A DNA stretch of 64,000 nucleotides from Silurus meridionalis (GCF_014805685.1 NC_060900.1:3354101-3418100); one strand, 5' to 3'; positions 34,521 through 46,713 are shown, numbered from the stretch's first letter. Notes: generated by a model not told the origin, from the sequence alone. Made by a program: numbers and translations.

Positions 34521-35938
34521 AGCGCAACATGAAAAACAATCCAAAGTTACAGAATCCATTACAGAATCTCCCAGGCATTGGTATATATTTCATTTCCTGC
34601 TTTCATAACAGTTTCTGTGTAGCTCCCAGATCATGGTTTTTATTTACAGGCTGTATATAAACTTATTGGGAGAAAACCTCCAATTGGATGTGAAATCAGA
34701 CATCGAGCACCCCCGCCCCATATAACCAAAATGGCACGATCTGCTTTTAATAACACCTCTGCGAAGACTAGACTGTGAGATTTGTAGTCGAATCAGACTT
34801 CTACTATCGAAGCATCGGATCTTCGAGGCCACAGAGTTCTGATCACGTGACCAGTCTGTGGAGAAGACGCCATATTTTACATGGGTAAAGGCTGCTTTTT
34901 CTCTTTGTTCTCCTCCATTGCTGTCTCCCTCTTCATTATCACCATTGGTTGTTTAGTTTTTGTTTAGTTTTTTTATACCTGCTTCACCGAAGAAACCTTT
35001 AGGGCGGAAATGTTTCCTGAAATTGTGCCGCATATTATTTTGAATAGTGGCTCTTTTAGAAATATTACACTCTTTTTTTTTTGCGGAATGTTCCAGCGAC
35101 CTGGTAGCAACTAGCGATGGGTCAATGAGCGATTCGTTCGTTGTGAACGAGTCTTTAATGTGAGTCCGAAGAACGCGTCGTGTCAAACGGCGATAAAGGA
35201 TTCCAACTGCTGAAGAGTCCTGGGTCTTCTTTGGCATATTTTTTATTTCAGGATGCACCAAATATTTTCCAATTGATGAACGCGTAGCAGCTATGAAGCC
35301 ATGCTGTTGTCACAGATGCAGCACGTGGTTTAGCATCGGGGTTCAGCATTCTTCATCTTCCTCCTGTTACTCTTCTTTAATTTCCTCTTCTTTTTCTTTT
35401 TCTCCTTTTTTTCCCCCTTCTCCTCTTCTTTCTCTTCTGGATATAAAAGCTAGTAAAAATTAAGGTTTCGAATGAAGAATGGAGAACATAAAGTTGCTTT
35501 TTTCCAGTACAAAAAAAAAGTACAAATATTTGGTACAAAATGTTTATAATTTTAGTATTCAGCTTCCAAAATTAGCATTTACTATTTCTTTTATTATAAT
35601 TTTTTTTATAAAAAAAAATATACATACATTTTTCTTTTTATTCATTGAATTGTTTTGACACAGGTTTGAAATTTTCTATTTTTAACCTAGAAACCTTTTC
35701 CCCCCCAAAATGCCCCAGCGCTTTTAAAGTGTGCAGCAATTTTATTCTCATTCCTATTCATTTTTTTTTTTTTTTTTTAATACATCAGACTGCTTTTATT
35801 TATGAAGCTTTCGATTGATTTGTTTCATTATTCATGAATGAATTCATATTAAACATCGATTTGGCTGCGTAGTCATGTGAGCCCCGCTACATCACCGTGT
35901 TTTTTTCCCAGAGCGAATATCACGCCGTGAGAAAACAT

Positions 35939-35989
<51 letters not shown>

Positions 35990-36113
35990 TAATCGATAGC
36001 AAACGAACAGAGGTGAGGGGTCATATCGATTCCCGTGGCTGGATGCTCAGTATAGAGAGATAAGATTTCTCTTTAAATCTCATTCTGTCAATTCACTAAT
36101 ACAAAATTCCAGC

Positions 36114-36160
<47 letters not shown>

Positions 36161-36436
36161 CGTTCATACAGCTATATTTCCGACGCTCCATGTGACAGCC
36201 GTATAGGAGTGTGTGCGAGCTCAGTGTTTGCCAGCGATGCAGTGCGAAATGCGCAATGCAGCGATGAAATGTCCGGCCTGCCAGCTGGGGTGAGAGTCGC
36301 CTGAGTCACCTGTTCTTCATTCACGCCGAACTGCACGGCCTGAGTGAGAGCCGGCAACCAAATCAGTGACCTCAGTGACCTGATTATTGTGATAATAATA
36401 TCAATATTATTACAGATAACAATGTTAATCGTTTCC
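33429..36436. other. No gene; microsatellites and single-copy DNA
   Basis: Contains (GT)n at 34479-34518, (CA)n at 35940-35987, (GT)n at 36118-36159 and pyrimidine runs near 35390-35440. Positions 33640-33910 have a 96-codon frame with no recognised domain. A sequence near 35095-35175 (CGATGGGTCAATGAGCGATT, GAACGAGTCTTTAATG) resembles a fish hAT repeat fragment. Confidence 0.4.
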
Positions 36437-36535
36437 TCCTTGTCTTTCGGCTGCTCCCTTTAGGGGTCGCCACAGCGTGTCATCCGTCCCCGTAACACCC
36501 CCCCCTGTCCTACACATCTGCCTCCTTCCAATTAA
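36437..36535. mobile_element. Teleost interspersed repeat fragment
   Basis: CTTTCGGCTGCTCCCTTTAG, GGGTCGCCACAGCGTGTCAT and CCTACACATCTGCCTCCTTC are words of a repeat very widespread in fish genomes. The class was not determined by eye. Confidence 0.5.
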
Positions 36536-36654
36536 ACCACCTGCATGTCTTTATCATCATAATAGTAATAATAATAATACTTGGGGTCAAAAGCTGCAAG
36601 GTTTCTGTTGAACGCATGATTAAATATCCCATCAGTCCATTTGTTTTTGGTATA

Positions 36655-36822
36655 TACAGCAGCGTATGGACACAGGTATTGGGACACTTCCTGACCACAT
36701 GTGGTTCTTTCTCAGACTGTTGTTATAACAGTAGATGGAGATGGAAAATGGAATGAGAAAAAAAAAAAATCTGATCCTTAGGCGTCCACAAACTTTTGCC
36801 CATTTTGCGTGTATACCATATT
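36655..36822 (+). mobile_element. Tc1-derived MITE with large deletion
   Basis: The 5' block GACACAGGTATTGGGACACT and ACCACATGTGGTTCTTTCTC joins directly to the 3' block TTGTTATAACAGTAGATGGA and GGCGTCCACAAACTTTTGCC. Only the ends of the element are left. Confidence 0.7.
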
Positions 36823-37141
36823 CGGTCTGAATACTCGACTGCGATCGGACAGACGGTGCGTATCGAATGACGCTGAACGCGCAGGTCAGTTTAATCGGCG
36901 TTCCGAATGAACGCGTTACAATATTAATAGTGGTAACCATAGCAACATGCAGCTGGAGTTTCATAGCGTGACAGATGTGGCGAACATTTCCTGATGACTT
37001 TATTGTGAAGGGGGTTCATGTGGTTCACGGTGGTTTTGGATAATTGGGTAGAGGCACGAAGAAGAAAAGGTTCAAACGAAAAATGGAAGGAAAAGCGGCA
37101 CCAGGAGTTAACACCAGCAGCTGCGCTAGTACTATAGATAT

Positions 37142-37180
37142 GCCTTTCTCTCTCTCTCTCTCTCTCGCTCTCTCTCGCTC

Positions 37181-37212
<32 letters not shown>

Positions 37213-37458
37213 ATATTCTCTCTCTCTCTCTCATATTCTCTCTCTCTTTCTCTCATATTCATTCTCTCTCTCTCTCTCTCTCATATTCCTTCCTCTCTCT
37301 CTCTCTCTCTCTCTCATATTCTCTCTCTCTCTCTCTCTCTCATATTCCCTCCCCTCTCTCTCTCTCTCTCTCTCTCCTCTCTCTCATATTCCCTCCCTCC
37401 TCGCTCTCTCTCTATCTTTCTCTCTCTCATATTCCCTCCCTCTCTCTCTCTCTCTCTC
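37142..37458. repeat. (CT)n array with CATATTC interruptions
   Basis: CT runs are punctuated nine times by TCATATTC, giving a loose 25-55 bp higher-order pattern. Long frames on both strands are artefacts. A plain (CT)n run follows at 37529-37567. Confidence 0.9.
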
Positions 37459-37523
37459 AAATATTTAATTAAATAAATGTAACTGTATGGCACTCCTTTA
37501 TCCATGTTTGATTCTGTTTAGCT

Positions 37524-37569
<46 letters not shown>

Positions 37570-37572
<3 letters not shown>

Positions 37573-38944
37573 TTGGCAAAAATTGTACATTTTGAATTTC
37601 CAAAACCATGTTACAAAAACAAATATTACAAAAAAAAAGTTTAAAAAGAAAAAAGTACGTGCATTTAGTCGAGAATTAATCAATGGAAAATACTTAAATG
37701 TGTATTAAAACAGACAAAATGCAGTTTAAACAAATATTTACAAAACAAACGCAAAATATACGTTAAAGAAACAGAACAAAGCAACATTACACTGTAATTT
37801 ACAGTAATGTGTTTATCTACATTTAGTAGAAGCATCAGATCAGAGCAGATTCAGTGCTTTTGAGGGAAATCCTGCAATTCTTCATAGCGATGTCATCGTT
37901 TGCAGGCGATCACTACGCAAACGCTGCACGTTCTCGTGAGACTTAAGCTCCGCCCACAGCATGCCTCCAGGAGAACTCTCTTTTAGAAATCTGATTGGAC
38001 TAAAACCTCTTTGGCGATATGAAGGATGCGATGCTACTTTACCGGAACTGCATGTCCTTTTTAAATGTAAGATGAAAGGGGTTAAAATTAGCGCTTATTA
38101 ATGTGTTACGTTGATTTTTATTTTTTTTCCCCCGATGACCGCACACCTCTTTAATCACAGTTCATTACACTGCTGTATGTGTTTCAGCATGAAAATGGAA
38201 ATAATTTTTTTCCAAATAATTCGAAGACGAATTGGCCGCCAAGCAGCCCGGTTTGTGCTTCGGCGTTTTCTTGATGGAACATCGCGTTGCACTCGTTCTA
38301 TCGCTCTGAGACCGTCTGAGAAATCGGACTTAATCCACTGCGCTTATCGATTGCGTCAGGAGGTTTAATCGGGATTAGTACAATCCATGATCTCTCCGAC
38401 TTCCCTTCCAGTCTCGAACACACATGCACACACTCTTTCAAAACAAATAGTTTTGTTTTGTTTCTTGTAATAATTTTTTACATTATTGTAAACCAACCCG
38501 CTATGATTAAAGGTCCTGAGCTCGGAATTCGCTCCGCACACCAGCGTAAACCGAACCCATGTACCTGGATTTTGTCGATCGGAGGACTTTCGCTGTCTGG
38601 GTTGTACTTGTGTTGATGCGCTAACTTTTAACTTTGTACGCCTTCCACCCCACAGCTGTTAGTCAGCCTACATCTCAATAATACACACGATGTACATTTA
38701 TAGCTTGCTGGAGCTGGTGGTATATAATAATGGGCTTGCATAAGCAGCGTGGTATGTTTTTCTCTTTTGTGTGCGTCTTCGATTGTTTCGATTTCTGCAC
38801 CGCTCCAGGTGAGGATGGAGTTATATCATCGGAAACTTTGACGAGGTTCCAGTGCAACTCGAGAAAGATTTATTCCTGTTTATATCATTTTGTTTTTTTA
38901 TTATTAATTAATTAATTACAGGATGACAGGATGTTGACGCGAGT
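37570..38944. other. No gene seen
   Basis: AT-rich left part and GC-richer right part (37850-38000 and 38220-38380) without recognisable exons. Confidence 0.35.
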
Positions 38945-39545
38945 AGGGTGGAAATTTCCGGGTAAATTTCCCAAAAGTTTTTATGTGAACGTCATCTGGG
39001 GAAATTGGGAAATATTCCAAGTTGGAAACTTACCAGGAATTTATTATAAATTTGGGGAAATTTGTTAAAAATGTACTATTTACCTTTTGGTAATAATCTG
39101 ACATGCATGCAAACTAATACAGATTTTAAATTGAGATTTTTTATTTAATTGTTAGTATCACTTTGTTGCACAGTAGCTCACACACACAGCACAAAGTTTT
39201 GTGTAATATTTGCGGGGTTTTTTTTGGACGTTATTTTGTGTGCAGGATTCAAGAAATGATGTATAATGAATGAATGCACGGTGCATGTAGGGGCGTGGCC
39301 TCAATAACCTTGCAGTGAATCTGCTGAGTGCTTGTGAGTGATGGATGTGCAGGTAGAAATTAAACTGGAATTACATAAGATTTGGGTGTTTTAACCAAAA
39401 TTATCCTGCAAGACTTTTTTTCCAACTACATTTAAGTTCCCTGTAATTGCTTAACCGGTAATTTAGAAAATTCCCAGTTAATTAGGTCCCGTTCTTAATT
39501 TCCAATTTCAAATATTCCTGGAATTTTGAATTGGCAGTGTGGGAA
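38945..39545. mobile_element. Possible GGGTGGAAATTTCCGG-type repeat
   Basis: The left part repeats the words GGAAATTTCC, GTAAATTTCCC and GGAAATATTCC, and the right part has TTCCCAGTTAATTAGG and ATATTCCTGGAATTTTGAA. The GGGTGGAAATTTCC start resembles a fish non-autonomous DNA element. Borders are uncertain. Confidence 0.4.
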
Positions 39546-39602
39546 AATAATGCTAATTAGGCATGAGCCAAAAAAACATTTAAACAACTGATTCCCACTT
39601 TG

Positions 39603-39700
39603 ATTTCTGCAAAAGTATTTGGACACCCGACTTTTCCGGCCATATGTGGTTCTTCACTGAACTGTTACCACAAAGTCGTAACTTTACACTCATATCATGG
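39603..39700 (+). mobile_element. Tc1-derived MITE, 5' end only
   Basis: GCAAAAGTATTTGGACACCC, GACTTTTCCGGCCATATGTG, GTTCTTCACTGAACTGTTAC and CACAAAGTCGTAA match the 5' quarter of the family. Confidence 0.7.
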
Positions 39701-40865
39701 CATGTGATATACGTAGATTGTACTTTGTAGAAGAAAAAAGTCGGACAGATGGGACACCCGCACTTCAGTCCCCCATTTCATTCTGTTTCCTGTTATCACT
39801 TATACTATAGCAGCTATAAACGGCCTTTCCCTTTCTCTCCTTCTAATGAAGCTCAATAAAATTTAACTCAGACATGCAGAATGTCTCGTCATATCACCGA
39901 GGGCATAGAAAGCACAACCTGCACAAGCCTTTTCTGTTCTGAACGCCTGAAAACATCAGTCGCACTGGAGACTCCTTCCACGAAAAGGTAAATGAACGCC
40001 CAACACAACTTTACAACATAATACACCAGAGCAGCAACTAGAAATTGTAGCATTTTTCCCGTGGGATCCCTAAACGTTCTCATTGGCACGTTTTTAAAGT
40101 GACTGTTGCCATAGAAACGAGTGCATTACAGCTGTTTGAATCAGCACCTTCTGTCCAATCAGAATCGATCTATAGACTTACATTCTGAAAAACAAAAGCG
40201 CACGCATTACATTTAATTGAAATCTGCATGTTGAGTAAAAGAAAAAAAAAATTCAAAGGCATCTGATTTTTTGTTTGTTTTTTTGTAATAAAAGAGAATA
40301 AACACACAGGGGAAAAAACAAAACGGTAAAAGAGGTCAAACATTATTTTTGACAGCTTGCATCATCACTCCGTTCCAAGTACCCACTTTTCCTCCCACGT
40401 AGCTCACGCTCGGGTTCCACGTGTACGGTGTGGTTTGCGCTCGCATGATAAAACTAATATGCCGTGACTCCAGGACGCGAAATGGAATCCTTTAATACCG
40501 GAACAGTGTTTTCGCCAATTTTGCGTTCAATTGAGTACGAATGCATTTCAGAAGCCATTACGAGTGTAATGTTCCCAGAAATGTGGACTGACCTGACACC
40601 TAACACATATTACATCCCCCCCCAGTTTGGTTGGTCAGTTGGTTGCCTGGTTACAGAGCAAATCCTTACACATGACAGAATATTAGATAAGATCAGGGAA
40701 ATATTTCTCTCGACTTGCATTGTGAACTCTGTTTGCAACTACGAGGCTGCGTATGGTGCAGAGGAAACAGTGGTGTACAACACGGAGTCTGTTCACGTGA
40801 CGGAAAAGAAAACAGCCCAAGCCACCTCCGGATCTGATCCTCACGTTGTCCTCCTCACTGTAGGT
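39701..40865. other. No gene supported
   Basis: Holds a 139-codon plus-strand frame (40464-40883) without recognisable domain, whose last codons run into a repeat. The rest is AT-rich single-copy DNA. Confidence 0.35.
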
Positions 40866-41115
40866 GGCAGCGGTGGACAATAACGGGGTAATTGTAATTC
40901 GTTACAGGTCCTTTAGTAGCTTTTTCGCATCTCTACTTCACTGAAGTGGTTCCATTCGAGTAGACTTTTACTGTAACTTCACTACATTTTAATTATTTGA
41001 CTTTTTACTCAGCTACATTTTGCAAAATCGGTTATTTTTATTCGAGTGGATAAAATCTTTACTGCTCAAACAGGCAGCAAGTCACCAATTGGAGTGGAGT
41101 GAAAAAGGTGCATCG
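40866..41115 (+). mobile_element. hAT-like non-autonomous repeat, copy B
   Basis: It starts CAGCGGTGGACAATAACGGG and follows the same order as the copy at 27616: TTTAGTAGCTTTTTCGCATC, GAGTAGACTTTTACTGTAAC, GCAGCAAGTCACCAATTGG. The two copies are in the same orientation about 13 kb apart. Confidence 0.55.
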
Positions 41116-41162
41116 CAGGAAGACGGACAAGGACGTACAATACTTAAGACCAAGATGAAACT

Positions 41163-41200
41163 GTTGGGCCCTTGAGCAAGGCCCTTATCCCTCTACTGGT
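41163..41200 (+). mobile_element. SINE-like repeat fragment
   Basis: TTGGGCCCTTGAGCAAGGCC and CTTATCCCTCTAC match the repeat at 10668-10803 over about 35 bp. Confidence 0.5.
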
Positions 41201-43040
41201 CAGTGGTATGAATGCACATTTTGGCCTTTCAGATTAGATCCAGCTCAGATCATTGCCCATTTTTTCCCGCTTCCTACACAACTTTGAGAACGGATTATTT
41301 TACACTCGTGGATGCCACTGTAAGGAGATGATCGGCGTTATTTGCTGATGTTCTGACTGAACCGTGTTGGTAACTGTTGTAGCCGTAGACAGTCTGGACG
41401 TCTGAACTTTGCCGGTCGCTATACAGCAGATCTGTTGTTACTGACGTCTCGTTTGTCCTTTAAGGCTTCGTTAATTGTCGTCACTGAAGCAATAGAGTCC
41501 ATCGTTTCAAATCTCTGCTGCCTGCTACGGCCTCAGTGAGCGATTCGCTTGATAAAGGACTTTATTTTTATTATATCTGCTATAAACCGGAAAAATCCAT
41601 AAGAGGTGTTTATTTATTTGTCTTGGCAGAGCTTGTGCCAACTCGGCCCATAGAGGGAAGCAAATCTACTCAGCGGTTCTTCGGAACTATTTGTTTATTG
41701 ATTTTTTTTTTTTTTATCTCAAGATATGACATTCAATATCCTGATAGGTGTGGCTTCTGGCAGGATTCCCACCACCCCCATAAATATACAGGTAACTTAA
41801 ATAAAAGTGTTGCAGGTTTTTTTTTTTTTTTTTGTTTTTATTAACAACATCTCAGTGCAGTTAAATAATCAGTGCATTTTTTTAATCAGTGCTGCTAACG
41901 AGGCCACTTATTATTACGCAGGCGCATCTGACACACCGAACCGTGCATGTACGTTCTGCTCCTGCGTGAGAGAACAGTACTGTCTCATACCAGCAGGTGG
42001 CAGTACGCTGTATTCGGCATCCAAACATGAAAAACATCCCATTTTCAATGATGTTTTCTAAATTGCAAAGATGAGCAAAAAGGACTGTGTTCTGGGTATT
42101 TTTTTTTTTTCTTCTTCTCATTCGCTAAGTTAATTAGCTGATCGGAGTTTCATGCTTTTTTGTAATCTGGCCTTATATATTTCATTGGTTAAATATGGTG
42201 TTAATGTTGGAGAGAGAATGTGATTAAGGTTTTGGAACTGTATTGTTAGCGATCCTTTAACCAGCTGTAGTTTAGGCTACAGGTAGACAAAGCAACCAAA
42301 ACCTGGTACCAAATGCACTGATTAACGGTTAGATTTTATGATATGAAGTGAGGAACTAAGATGTCCTGAATCTGAAAATCCACATCCACACCAAATGATG
42401 TTCTGGAGGTTCAGAAACTGCTGAGAGCACAGTAGCAGAAAACAACATGAAACGGATTCAAAGCCGAGTCACGAGGGTGATTAGATCAGAACCACGCCTT
42501 TTTTTAATTAGCGTCCATCATCAGATCATCTGATCCTTTTTCCCAGCGCTGATGAATCTACATCAGGTTTACAGCTCGGGTTTAGAGATTGACCTTCTGA
42601 GATGAGAGGAGTTTTTTTCTAGTACAGTTAAGCTTCTTGTATTGTGTTTATCGCAGAGTTCTGTGAACCGAATCAATGGCGAGCAAGGACGCTTTGAGGA
42701 AAAGTTTGGGCTTGCGGTATTAATGTAAACCCAAATCGATCCAAACTTCTTTTTTTCCTTCTGTTTATCATTAGAGGTTTTCAGGGCTGTCAAAAAGTTA
42801 AACTGAACAAAGGCTCAGTAATGCAGAGAGACTCCTCAGCTCTCCTCACTATTCTCAGGAAGAGTCCGTGTTTGTTCTTGTCTTCGCAGGACCTTCGCTG
42901 ACGAGGAGAATTCTGTCAAATATCCGGGTGTCTTTTTGGTTCTGCAAATGTACAGAGGTTACATCTGCTCCCAAAAAAATTTAATAAAAAAGATCTGAAA
43001 GAAACAGTATGTTGAAAGAAGCTTCTCATAACACAAAGTT
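41201..43040. other. No gene seen
   Basis: Mixed single-copy DNA with T runs (41700-41715, 41817-41834). No supported exon. One CTCF-like site is listed separately. Confidence 0.35.
41990..42004 (+). promoter_or_regulatory. CTCF-like site
   Basis: CCAGCAGGTGGCAGT is a full match to the vertebrate CTCF core. It points right, opposite to the site at 30171, and lies 4.5 kb before the first gpat2 exon seen. Confidence 0.5.
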
Positions 43041-43044
43041 CTGA

Positions 43045-43290
43045 CCTTCCTACATGACAACAGTCTAAAGCGCACAGCTGAGACGACACTGGAGTGGCTC
43101 AGGGACAACTCTGTCCCAGTCTGAGCCCTGACTTCAACCCTGTTGAACATCTCTGAAGAGACCTAAAATTGGCTGTTCACTGATGGTCCCATCCAACCTG
43201 ATCCCGCTGGAGAGGATTTGCCATGAAGAATGGCAGAATATCCACCAGTCCAGGTGTGCAGGGCTTGTCGCCTCATTCTTTTTCAGCATT
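43045..43290 (+). pseudogene. Tc1-like transposase, C-terminal remnant
   Basis: Broken frames give AETTLEWLRDNS, then after a break the C-terminal signature RICHEEWQNIHQSRCAGLVA, the usual Tc1 ending (EEWQNI-P-SRCA-LVAS). The nucleotide words CCCTGACTTCAACCCTGTTG and GAACATCTCTGAAGAG correspond to the SPDLNPIEHLW region that contains the catalytic Glu. The frame is disrupted and the 5' part is absent. Confidence 0.75.
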
Positions 43291-43329
43291 TGTTTGTTTG
43301 AAGTTTTCCCTGTTTCAGTGCGACACTAC

Positions 43330-43445
43330 CCCTGTGCACAAAGCCGGCTCCATGAACATCTGCTTTACATGGGTCGGAGTGAATCCAAGTGTGTGTGTGA
43401 TCAAGATCTCCTGCTATAGAGCTCTGACCTCAACCCTACTCGATG
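43330..43445 (+). mobile_element. Tc1-derived MITE, middle part
   Basis: CCCCTGTGCACAAAGCCGGC, TCCATGAACATCTGCTTTAC, ATGGGTCGGAGTG and GCTATAGAGCTCTGACCTCA match the family's centre. A GTGTGT insertion interrupts it at about 43389-43398. Confidence 0.65.
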
Positions 43446-43484
43446 TCATTCTCTTCCTCTATTGTATGTGCCAACATGTGTCTG

Positions 43485-43860
43485 TTTTTGGTCGTGTCCA
43501 CGCTAAAACATTTTCGGGTTGAAATTTTCGTTTTCGGTTGCAACCTTTTCTGTACGTTTTGGCTTTTAGTCCACACCAGTCCGGAAAAACGCAGCTTTCT
43601 GAAGGCGCCCTCCAAAGTGGATACATTTGCGGTGTGTACAGAGAAAACCAATCGTCGCGACTACAAACGCTAAATAAACGGCAGGCAGAAACGGAAAAAA
43701 ACAAAACGTTTTGCTCGTGCGCAGGACGGGGACGTGAGCATTTTTTTTTTTTTTTTAGACGTTTCGGTGTGGATGAGCAACTTCGGGGAAACGACTCAAA
43801 CCGAAAGCGAGAAGCATTTTAAAACGAAAAACCGTTTTCAAATGTACTCTGAGTGGTGTA
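43485..43860. mobile_element. Possible hAT-like non-autonomous repeat
   Basis: GGTCGTGTCCACGCTAAAAC, TTTTCGTTTTCGGTTGCAAC and, near the right end, ACGTTTCGGTGTGGATGAGC and AACGAAAAACCGTTTTCAAA resemble a fish repeat rich in GTTTTCG and GTGTGGACG words. No duplication was seen. Confidence 0.35.
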
Positions 43861-43993
43861 GCTTTTCTTGCCTTTTCTCTCTCTTTTTTCCTTCTAACTC
43901 TGTCTGGGTGTTTCTTTTTCTTTCTCAATTTGGTTTGTCTGTGAGCATTGCGTGAGTAAGAAAATGGTGGATCTTTCGAATAAATGCTAGAGT

Positions 43994-43994
<1 letters not shown>

Positions 43995-44051
<57 letters not shown>

Positions 44052-44100
44052 GCTGTATGAGATTAAATGCCCTGCTGAAATATACAAACACAGTCCCTGA

Positions 44101-44170
<70 letters not shown>

Positions 44171-44221
44171 GCTGTATGAGATTAAATGCCCTGCTGAAAT
44201 ATACAAACACAGTCCCTGAGT

Positions 44222-44264
<43 letters not shown>

Positions 44265-44329
44265 CTCTCTCTCTCAGTGCTGTATGAGATTAAATGCCCT
44301 GCTGAAATATACAAACACAGTCCCTGAGT

Positions 44330-44383
<54 letters not shown>
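43995..44383. repeat. Composite tandem repeat: (CT)n plus a 56-bp spacer
   Basis: Four long (CT)n blocks are separated by three near-identical 56-bp segments that start CAGTGCTGTATGAGATTAAA and end ACACAGTCCCTGAGTG (about 44049, 44168, 44275). The repeat period is 107-119 bp depending on CT length. Confidence 0.95.
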
Positions 44384-44385
<2 letters not shown>

Positions 44386-44848
44386 AGATAAGTTGCCCCC
44401 GAACTTGTGAACAGCAGTTTATATTGAAGTGAAATGAGGTCGTAGCAGCCAGGTTTCATCATCCTGTTAGAAATGTCACTTTGGGGCATTATGGGTAATT
44501 TCTATTTCAGCGAGAATAGATGCCGGCGTGGCGTGGCGGCCGCACTGAAGGAATTGAGCGAGAGAAACCGATTGTGTCAGCATATGAAAATGCTGGGGAA
44601 AAAAGTTAGTCCAGTTTTCTCCTGGGTCCGAATAATAATGAGGAAATTAACACTATTAAATAATGCAGCAGAAGCAGCCGTGATCAATCCTTCAGATTTC
44701 ACACTGGACTCCTGTGTTTGCCAGTTTGGATGGGGTTTTTTGTTTGTTTTTTAGTGGTTAATAATTGAAGCGTTATTTCATCGTAAAAACTTTCAATTGT
44801 CAGAGAAAGATAAAAAAAAAGAGCTTTGCATTAGAAAAGAGCTTTACA

Positions 44849-44884
<36 letters not shown>

Positions 44885-45020
44885 CTACTACTATTACTAT
44901 TTTATTAATAGTATTAATTAATTGTATATTTGTTTGTAATTTTTGTTTACATTTTTATACATACTTTAAAAAAAAAAATACATTTTATTACATTTTTTAC
45001 ACACACACACACACACACAC

Positions 45021-45084
<64 letters not shown>

Positions 45085-45112
45085 GAATCTATTCCAAATA
45101 GCGCCATTGAAC
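44384..45112. other. No gene; simple repeats
   Basis: Contains (TTA)n at 44851-44882, (CA)n at 44999-45020 and (TA)n at 45023-45080. A GC-richer unique part at 44400-44720 has a 93-codon frame with no recognised domain. Confidence 0.4.
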
Positions 45113-45410
45113 ATGTTGGGGTCAAAAGTATTAGGACACCCGTTCTTTCAGGCATATCCATGACGATCTGCTTTACATGGGATGGAGTGGAAGATCACCT
45201 GCTATAGAGCTCAAATCCTATTGAACACATTTGGAGTCAATGTGAACGCTGACTGCACCTCAGGCCTCCTCAACTTCTCAACTACATCAGTACATCCGAC
45301 TTTACTAACACCCTTGTGGCTGATCTCCATAAAAACTAGTGGAACATCTCGCCAAAAAAGTGGAGGTTATTATAAGAGCAAATGCAGACTTAATGTGGAA
45401 TGGGGATTTT
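45113..45410 (+). mobile_element. Tc1-derived MITE, lacking its 3' end
   Basis: GGGGTCAAAAGTATTAGGAC, GACGATCTGCTTTACATGGG, GGAGTGGAAGATCACCTGCT, AACGCTGACTGCACC and CTAGTGGAACATCTCGCC occur in order. It stops at a T run (45408-45430). Confidence 0.75.
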
Positions 45411-46307
45411 TTTTTTTTTTTTTTTTTTTTGGCTTTAACATTCACCACACCTTCTATGTACATTTTTTTTCCCAAAGGACATGTTTTAATTAAAGCAGAT
45501 GTGTCTGGGTGCCAGAGCAAAACCATAATATACATTAATTTATTCTCCTGAAAGTTTCTTCACATCTGGGAAATTAACGTTTTTGATCAAAATATTTCAT
45601 CTTCATCTTTTTTCCCCCTTTTCCTGCAGTTTTATCTGAGTTCCATGTGCTACAAAACGACTTCATCATCACTCCTGCCTGCTGCTGTGACCTCTCCATC
45701 CATCTCTCCATCCAACTGTCTATCCATCTCTCCTTTTATCATCTCTACATCCAATTCTTTATCCCCTTGTTTATCCACTTCTCCATTAATTTCTATCATC
45801 CCTCTATCTATTTCTTGATCCACAAGTCCATCCACTTCTCCCTTTATCTCCATCATCTCTCCATCCATTTCCCTATTCATCTGTCTTTCAATCTCTCCAT
45901 TCATCTCTCAATTATCTCTCCATCCATTTTCCGATCCATCTCCCAATTTATCTCTGTTCATCTCTGACATCTATCTCTCTATCAATTCCACTCACCCTCA
46001 CCATCCATCTCTTTTTCACTTACATCTTCACACACACTCTTTCTCTCTCCGTATCACTCTCTCCTTGTCTTTATACAAATAACGCTCTCTTTTCCATCTC
46101 TCTATTTGTGTATCCACACCATCTGATTTTCTTTTTATCACTGTCAACCATTTTTCTACAAATAACTGTCTTTTTGTTGTCTTACATTTGTTCTTCGTTT
46201 TGAGGTTTTTTTTCTTTCTTATTTGTTGTTCTCTTTCTTCCTTCCTTTTTTTCCCCAGCTATTCTTCGGAGCACACCAAATTGATTTAATAATTGTTTTG
46301 GGAAAAC

Positions 46308-46345
<38 letters not shown>

Positions 46346-46538
46346 TGATGTACAGAGTAGAAAACACAGCAGAAGAAAGACCGATGATGCCAAAGGCCCG
46401 TGCTGATGCGGGATATTCTGTATTTCTGTATGGTGGAGCTGAAGGCTGACCTGTGCTCCTGTTCACTTCAGTAATTGTAGAGATAAAGAACCTCCTCATG
46501 ATTTTCATACCTCTGCTGCTGCTGCTGTTTCTCTACAG
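45411..46538. other. Upstream flank of gpat2: simple repeats
   Basis: Degenerate CCATCTCTCCATC repeats occupy about 45690-46100 and (GT)n 46311-46343. Frames in the CATC repeat on both strands are artefacts. No TATA box or CpG island could be assigned, so the promoter and first exon of gpat2 are not located. Confidence 0.4.
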
Positions 46539-46601
46539 ATCCTTCTAGAAGACACCATCGTTAACATCAGAGCTGCCAGGTTCAATCCTCTCATCTCACA
46601 G
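46539..46601 (+). other. gpat2: gpat2 5' untranslated exon (probable)
   Basis: A 63-nt segment is bounded by a good acceptor (CTGTTTCTCTACAG) and a donor (CACAG before GTAAAC). The next intron is only 92 bp. Its open frame runs past the next exon start and stops there, and the true start codon lies downstream behind an in-frame stop, so it is non-coding in gpat2. Having an acceptor, it implies at least one more exon upstream. It could also be a chance pair of splice-like sites. Confidence 0.5.
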
Positions 46602-46713
46602 GTAAACCTGTCCCAGCCGATAGAGCAGAGAGATGACGGGTCTCACACGTGTCTCGTTAATGTATTCATAACAGCAGCATGCTTTTTCTTTAGACGTCCG
46701 TGTCACGTGAAAC

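Noticed and set aside
40464..40883. 139-codon plus-strand frame
   Set aside because: No recognisable domain, no splice borders, and it ends inside an interspersed repeat; open frames of this size occur by chance in 64 kb.
1..46538. Other host genes upstream of gpat2
   Set aside because: No pair of splice-bounded frames on either strand resembles a known protein; large introns of an unseen gene cannot be excluded.
46539..46601. Reading the first gpat2 exon as coding
   Set aside because: Its only open frame does not join the gpat2 frame, and an in-frame TGA lies six bases before the ATG at 46714.
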